A stretch of DNA of 18,770 nucleotides, taken from positions 1-18,770 of the forward strand of contig JAZQQT010000012.1 in the NCBI GenBank assembly GCA_045629205.1, read 5' to 3'. The first letter of the stretch is position 1. Each line of letters starts with the position of its first letter. Of this stretch, positions 15,006 through 18,770 are shown one piece after another. The position numbers and the translations under genes were made by a program. The DNA is from JAZQLP01 sp045629205. GTDB taxonomy: Bacteria > Bacillota > Clostridia > Oscillospirales > UBA644. The notes under the pieces are model-generated. The model saw nothing but the letters and a program-made list of their open reading frames with translations, searched no databases and had not been told where the DNA came from.

Positions 15006-16810
15006 TGACCGTTATTGAAACTTTAGCGGCAAAAGCGAACAGATTACCTTTACTCCCGGGAGTTTATCTGATGAAAAACGACCGGGACGAAATCATTTAC
15101 GTAGGAAAAGCAATCAAATTAAAAAACAGAGTATCCAGCTACTTTCATGGCAAGCCGAAGCATCCGAAAACCGCAAGACTTGTTGCGGACATCCGTGATT
15201 TTGAGGTCATAATTGCCAAAAGCGAGCTGGATGCTTTACTTACGGAATGCAGCCTGATAAAGAAATACAATCCGTTTTATAATATCAAGCTTAAAAACGG
15301 CGGAGGATATCCGTATATATGTCTTTCACTCAAAAACGGAAAGCTGCCTATACTGACCCTGGAAAAGCAAAAAACCGGTAAAGGAACATTCTTCGGTCCG
15401 TTTACTTCCGCCGGAACGGCAAACCGGATCATAAAGCTTTTAACAAAAATCTTTCTGCTTCCGGCATGCGCAGGAAAGAAAAATACCGTTAAAGCAGGAG
15501 AAAACGGTTGTATCGAATATCAGATCAATACCTGCAGAGGGTTTTGTTTAAAAAATTACGATACAGACCAAACCGCAACGATAGTAAAAGAATTATCAGA
15601 CTTAATGAACGGAAATACCGATCCGCTGCTGAATTCTCTTGAAAAGCAGATGACAGAATATGCCGAAAACCTCGAGTATGAAAAAGCGGCGCAGATAAGA
15701 GACAGAATACAGACAATCCGTATGATCAACGATATCAGAAGACCTCTTATCGCACAGAACAGAAACGCGGATTATATTTCGTGGGTATCATCCGAATACA
15801 ACAAAGGCTGCACATTCTTTATTCTGAAAATCAGAAACGGCTTTATTACCGGTGAACGGTGCGACTCTTTTGACGATGAAATTTCACCGGAGCTGATTTG
15901 TCAGTATATCGAGATAGTTTATGAAGAAGAAAACAAAATAAAGCATAATGTTTACATTGAATCTGATTTTGACGGCTTTGAACCGCTGAAAAAATGGCTT
16001 AACGACAAGTTGCTTACGCCGACTTACGAACAGGATAAGGAAATCCTTAAAATATGCCGGAAAAACGCAACCGAAAGACGGCTGATTCTGGACGGAAAAG
16101 CTAACGAAAGCGCGCGTCAGTTAGAATCATTCAAGCATTTTTCGGGGATAGAAAAAGCCAGATATATCGAAATGTATGATATTTCTTCGCTTGCCGGCGA
16201 AAACGCCGTTTGCGGTATGATAACGGTAACGGACGGCGCGTTTGACAAAAAGAAATATAAGAAATTCAAGATAAAAAAAGAATACGGTTTTGACGATACT
16301 GCTCATATGAAAGAGGCATTCCGGCGCAGGCTTGACAGATTCAGAGAGGGCGACGAATCCTTTTCTCCCCTGCCGGAGCTCGTTATATGCGACGGAGCGC
16401 TGGGACAGATACACGCGCTTGAATCCATACTCAAAGAATACGACACATATATCAAAGTGATCGGGCTGAAAAAAGACAGTAAGCACAGAACGAAAGCAAT
16501 CGTTTTTTCAGACGGACGCGAGCTTAATCTTATTACGAACCGCGATTCGTTTACTTTCTGCACAAAGATGCAGGATGAGGTGCACAGATTCGCCATATCG
16601 TATCATAAAAATCTCAGAGATACGATTTCGAGACAAAGTATTCTGACGGAAATCCCGGGCATAGGTAAAAAGCGTGCAAAAGATATGATAATGAAATATA
16701 AATCACCCGAAAAAATAATCGAAACTCCTCCCGAAGAAATCGCAAAAGCAATAAAGATAAGCGAAAAACTCGCCGAAGATATTATTGAATATCTCAAAAA
16801 AGAAATCTGA
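15005..16810 (+). CDS. uvrC: UvrABC excinuclease subunit C
   Basis: A 601-residue UvrC, the nuclease that cuts on both sides of a lesion in nucleotide excision repair after loading by UvrB. The N-terminal GIY-YIG domain (about 12-95) contains PGVYLM and IYVGKA (residues 18-36), for the 3' cut. Cys155, Cys169, Cys177 and Cys181 match the spacing of the cysteines reported to bind an iron-sulfur cluster in E. coli UvrC. A UVR motif (about 208-240, EYEKAAQIRDRI) contacts UvrB. The RNase H-like domain making the 5' cut has Asp392 (YDIS), Asp463 (CDGALGQ) and His534 (SYHKNLR). Tandem helix-hairpin-helix motifs end the protein (IPGIGKKRAKDM, 550-561). Length is typical. Its ATG overlaps the HPr stop by one base. 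Confidence 0.97.
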   Translation: MTVIETLAAKANRLPLLPGVYLMKNDRDEIIYVGKAIKLKNRVSSYFHGKPKHPKTARLVADIRDFEVIIAKSELDALLTECSLIKKYNPFYNIKLKNGGGYPYICLSLKNGKLPILTLEKQKTGKGTFFGPFTSAGTANRIIKLLTKIFLLPACAGKKNTVKAGENGCIEYQINTCRGFCLKNYDTDQTATIVKELSDLMNGNTDPLLNSLEKQMTEYAENLEYEKAAQIRDRIQTIRMINDIRRPLIAQNRNADYISWVSSEYNKGCTFFILKIRNGFITGERCDSFDDEISPELICQYIEIVYEEENKIKHNVYIESDFDGFEPLKKWLNDKLLTPTYEQDKEILKICRKNATERRLILDGKANESARQLESFKHFSGIEKARYIEMYDISSLAGENAVCGMITVTDGAFDKKKYKKFKIKKEYGFDDTAHMKEAFRRRLDRFREGDESFSPLPELVICDGALGQIHALESILKEYDTYIKVIGLKKDSKHRTKAIVFSDGRELNLITNRDSFTFCTKMQDEVHRFAISYHKNLRDTISRQSILTEIPGIGKKRAKDMIMKYKSPEKIIETPPEEIAKAIKISEKLAEDIIEYLKKEI

Positions 16811-16833
16811 TTTTCATTTTGATGACAAAACAG

Positions 16834-16865
16834 CAAACAGCCGAAGCAGACGCTTCGGCTGTTTG
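16834..16865. terminator. Perfect 14-bp hairpin between convergent uvrC and the 211-residue gene
   Basis: CAAACAGCCGAAGC (16834-16847) pairs perfectly with GCTTCGGCTGTTTG (16852-16865) around the loop AGAC. It lies in the 109-bp gap between two converging genes and probably ends both transcripts. Neither side has a proper T run: the plus strand continues TGTAAATATT and the minus strand CTGTTTTGTC, so termination may be partial or need help. Confidence 0.7.
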
Positions 16866-16919
16866 TGTAAATATTCAATATTCAAAAAATTAATCAATAT
16901 AAATTAGTTTTTGCTCACT

Positions 16920-17555
16920 TCAATATATTCTGGGTTCGGAATAAGTATTTGTTTTTGGATCAAAAAGATAATATAAATTACCAGGCCCCGAAATTCTTGT
17001 CTTTCCTGTTACTGATTCTATCCAACTCATCAGCTCAAATTCACAGTCCATTATTTCGTTATTGTGAGGACGTATATGTGATGTTTTATCAAACAGATAC
17101 CACTCTATTAAATCATATTCTTCATCTGAATATTTTAATCTGTCATATTGAAGAGTATTGCAGAGAAAATTCAAAAAATCCCATTCAGGCTGACATATTT
17201 TAAATGTGTTTTCATAAGTATAATTTGTTTCAAATATTTTATTCACAATAGAATAAACCTGTATCGATTTTTCTTTTCTCATCAGTTTATTTTCCAATTC
17301 TTCCTTCTGCATATCGGCAAATCCTTGATCGTCAATAGTATCAAGATGTTCAAAACTTTTTTTAAGATTTTCCTGTGTTAAATCATCATATTTATACTGA
17401 TCACTGGAAGTCGGAGTCAGGTTGGCTCTGCTTTCCGGCAGTTTATCATATGTGAATTCTATGTATTTATATTCTTTGGAAACAAATCCATTGAACAACA
17501 TTATAACGGTCATACCTAACACTACCAACAATACCATAATTGCTATCTTTTTCAT
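16920..17555 (-). CDS. Unrecognised membrane-anchored protein (211 aa)
   Basis: I do not recognise this protein. Residues 4-22 (IAIMVLLVVLGMTVIMLFN) form one N-terminal membrane segment after MKK, with no lipobox and no obvious signal-peptidase site, so it is likely a type II anchor with the rest outside the cell. The remainder is charged and helix-rich, with many Tyr, Asp and Glu, including an acidic/basic segment around 90-110 (FADMQKEELENKLMRKEK). There are no catalytic motifs I can name. It starts 13 bases after the stop of the amidase gene, and its AAGGAGAT ribosome site includes the last base pair region of that stop codon, so the two are cotranscribed and probably translationally coupled. 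A partner, chaperone or immunity role for the exported amidase is possible but is only inferred from position. Confidence 0.8.
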   Translation of the reverse strand: MKKIAIMVLLVVLGMTVIMLFNGFVSKEYKYIEFTYDKLPESRANLTPTSSDQYKYDDLTQENLKKSFEHLDTIDDQGFADMQKEELENKLMRKEKSIQVYSIVNKIFETNYTYENTFKICQPEWDFLNFLCNTLQYDRLKYSDEEYDLIEWYLFDKTSHIRPHNNEIMDCEFELMSWIESVTGKTRISGPGNLYYLFDPKTNTYSEPRIY

Positions 17556-17568
17556 CTTATCTATCTCC

Positions 17569-18770
17569 TTAATGCAATTTATAAAATCTAAAATATTTTG
17601 AAGAACAATCTTCAGTATCGTCTATTATTTTAAATATGCTTTTATCTTTTGTATTATTTGAATGATACGTCAACATATAACTTTCGATATTTTCAAATGC
17701 CGAATTTTCATAATAACCAAACGATGTAATAACCATTGCGTGACTTGCTGTGAAAACATCGTTTGTGCTATTATACTCGCCAATTTGAACCACATCACCG
17801 ATATCAAAAGGTAACGTGGATATAATTGCGGGGTTTGCGATAATATCATTATAACTGATTGTATAAGTCGAATATGCTTTATTTATAAAATAATCTCCAA
17901 ATTCTGTAGTGCTTATCCATGGACTCGGATCAGCCAAATCCCAAGTTTGATTTAACTGGGATATGGATTGGGGAACAAGATAATTTCCGTTCTTTTTGTA
18001 TATATACCAATCATCTTCAAAATGCCAATTGCCACCGGCAAGCAAACATTGTGAAACAAAATTTGCACAATCCCTTATTTTGCGCAAAGGAAAAGAATTA
18101 AAATTAAGATACGGGAAAGTAGAGACATATACCATTTCCGTTTGTTCTGGATTATATGTTGCATAAGCATATTGTTTTAGAAGTGTTGGCGAATAAAAAT
18201 CAACAGGTTCAAAAATCCATTCAGAATTAGCATTATTTGAAGAATATGCAGATAATTCGACAAGTTCTCCTTCTGAATAACTCGAATTAAAAACAGATAC
18301 AGCATAATTAAGTTGTCCAAGATTTGGTATTAATCTATATGAAAAACCGTCTACATTTAATAAAATTTTAAATTTACTATCATTTGCGTTGGTAAATGTC
18401 CAAACATTCAATTCTGTACCATTACTTGGATAAAGAGAATCTGAATGAAGTGACATTAAATTGTTTAAGTAAGGAGTTATTCTGTAAAGACCATTTGATA
18501 AATAAGTGAATCTCCATTTTTGTAATGCATCGCCAGCATACTCAGTTTGCGAAACATATGTTCCATCATTACAATCATCATCGTCAATTGATAAATACTT
18601 TCCGCTATTTTTATTTTTTACATAATATAAACCTTCTGGAATCGGTATTACTTCCACATTACACGAATCATATTCCTTATGTCCGGGAGTTGTAGACGCC
18701 AGATTTATTGTGGCGGTTCCCGGCGCAACTCCCGTAACTTTACCGTATTCGTCTACCGTAGCAACACTCG
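17569..18770 (-). CDS. Secreted Big_2 / ricin-type trefoil / amidase protein, 5' end cut by window edge
   Basis: The frame stays open to the right edge, giving 399 visible residues; a GTG at 18657 is an internal valine and not the start. The first ~40 residues are the end of a Big_2 Ig-like domain (SVATVDEYGKVTGVAPGTAT). Next, about 150 residues form a ricin-type beta-trefoil starting GLYYVKNKNSGKYLSID, with QKWRF and later NSEWIFEP as QxW-like repeats, likely for carbohydrate binding. The C-terminal ~195 residues match the putative amidase domain (Amidase_6): DCANFVSQCLLAGG gives the probable catalytic Cys (197 counted from the GTG), ASHAMVIT gives His306, and YHSNNTKDKS follows. Family members are papain-like and thought to act on amide bonds, possibly in peptidoglycan. 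The missing N-terminus should hold a signal peptide and more repeats. Asn/Ser/Tyr-rich and AT-richer than the housekeeping genes nearby. Confidence 0.85.
   Translation of the reverse strand, partial: SVATVDEYGKVTGVAPGTATINLASTTPGHKEYDSCNVEVIPIPEGLYYVKNKNSGKYLSIDDDDCNDGTYVSQTEYAGDALQKWRFTYLSNGLYRITPYLNNLMSLHSDSLYPSNGTELNVWTFTNANDSKFKILLNVDGFSYRLIPNLGQLNYAVSVFNSSYSEGELVELSAYSSNNANSEWIFEPVDFYSPTLLKQYAYATYNPEQTEMVYVSTFPYLNFNSFPLRKIRDCANFVSQCLLAGGNWHFEDDWYIYKKNGNYLVPQSISQLNQTWDLADPSPWISTTEFGDYFINKAYSTYTISYNDIIANPAIISTLPFDIGDVVQIGEYNSTNDVFTASHAMVITSFGYYENSAFENIESYMLTYHSNNTKDKSIFKIIDDTEDCSSKYFRFYKLH

Noticed and set aside
18655..18657. GTG as the start of the amidase protein
   Set aside because: The frame continues upstream to the window edge with an unmistakable Big_2 domain end, so this codon is internal.

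Overview
The window looks like chromosomal DNA from a low-GC Gram-positive bacterium of the Bacillota, most likely a member of Clostridia. The signs are the AT-rich sequence, strong AGGAGG-type ribosome sites, sigma-A-type promoters, a CD1247-type zinc-ribbon protein next to EF-P, an HPr with both His15 and Ser46, and large secreted proteins with bacterial Ig-like (Big_2) repeats. The genus cannot be told from the sequence. There are no tRNA or rRNA genes, CRISPR arrays, transposases or phage genes.

Left part (1-7200): a YgiQ-type radical SAM gene runs off the left edge. It is joined by a one-base stop/start overlap to an upstream ftsK/spoIIIE DNA translocase gene, both on the minus strand. 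Divergent from ftsK are zapA (FtsZ-ring protein) and a long U32-family gene resembling the 23S rRNA hydroxylase RlhA. The ftsK and zapA promoters appear to face each other across about 20 bp, with a palindrome between the two -10 boxes. A strong terminator closes the U32 gene.

Middle (7200-11650): a gene-free, very AT-rich stretch of about 0.5 kb carries two copies of a three-box array of DnaA-box-like 9-mers with identical 9/12 bp spacing. Next come a lipoprotein with six to seven Big_2 domains and, convergent to it behind a shared terminator, a pduL (phosphate acyltransferase) and alpha/beta-hydrolase pair on the minus strand.

Right part (11600-16900): efp with a small coiled-coil/zinc-ribbon protein forms one unit ending in a terminator. 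metG-HPr-uvrC forms a second tightly packed unit. These are housekeeping translation, sugar-signalling and DNA repair genes.

Right end (16900-18770), minus strand: the C-terminal part of a secreted protein (Big_2, ricin-type beta-trefoil, putative amidase), followed 13 bp later by an unrecognised membrane-anchored protein. This is the most accessory-looking part and could be an exported enzyme with a dedicated partner.

Most of the window is ordinary housekeeping. The observations most worth checking are the duplicated 9-mer array, the face-to-face ftsK/zapA promoters, and the amidase with its partner.
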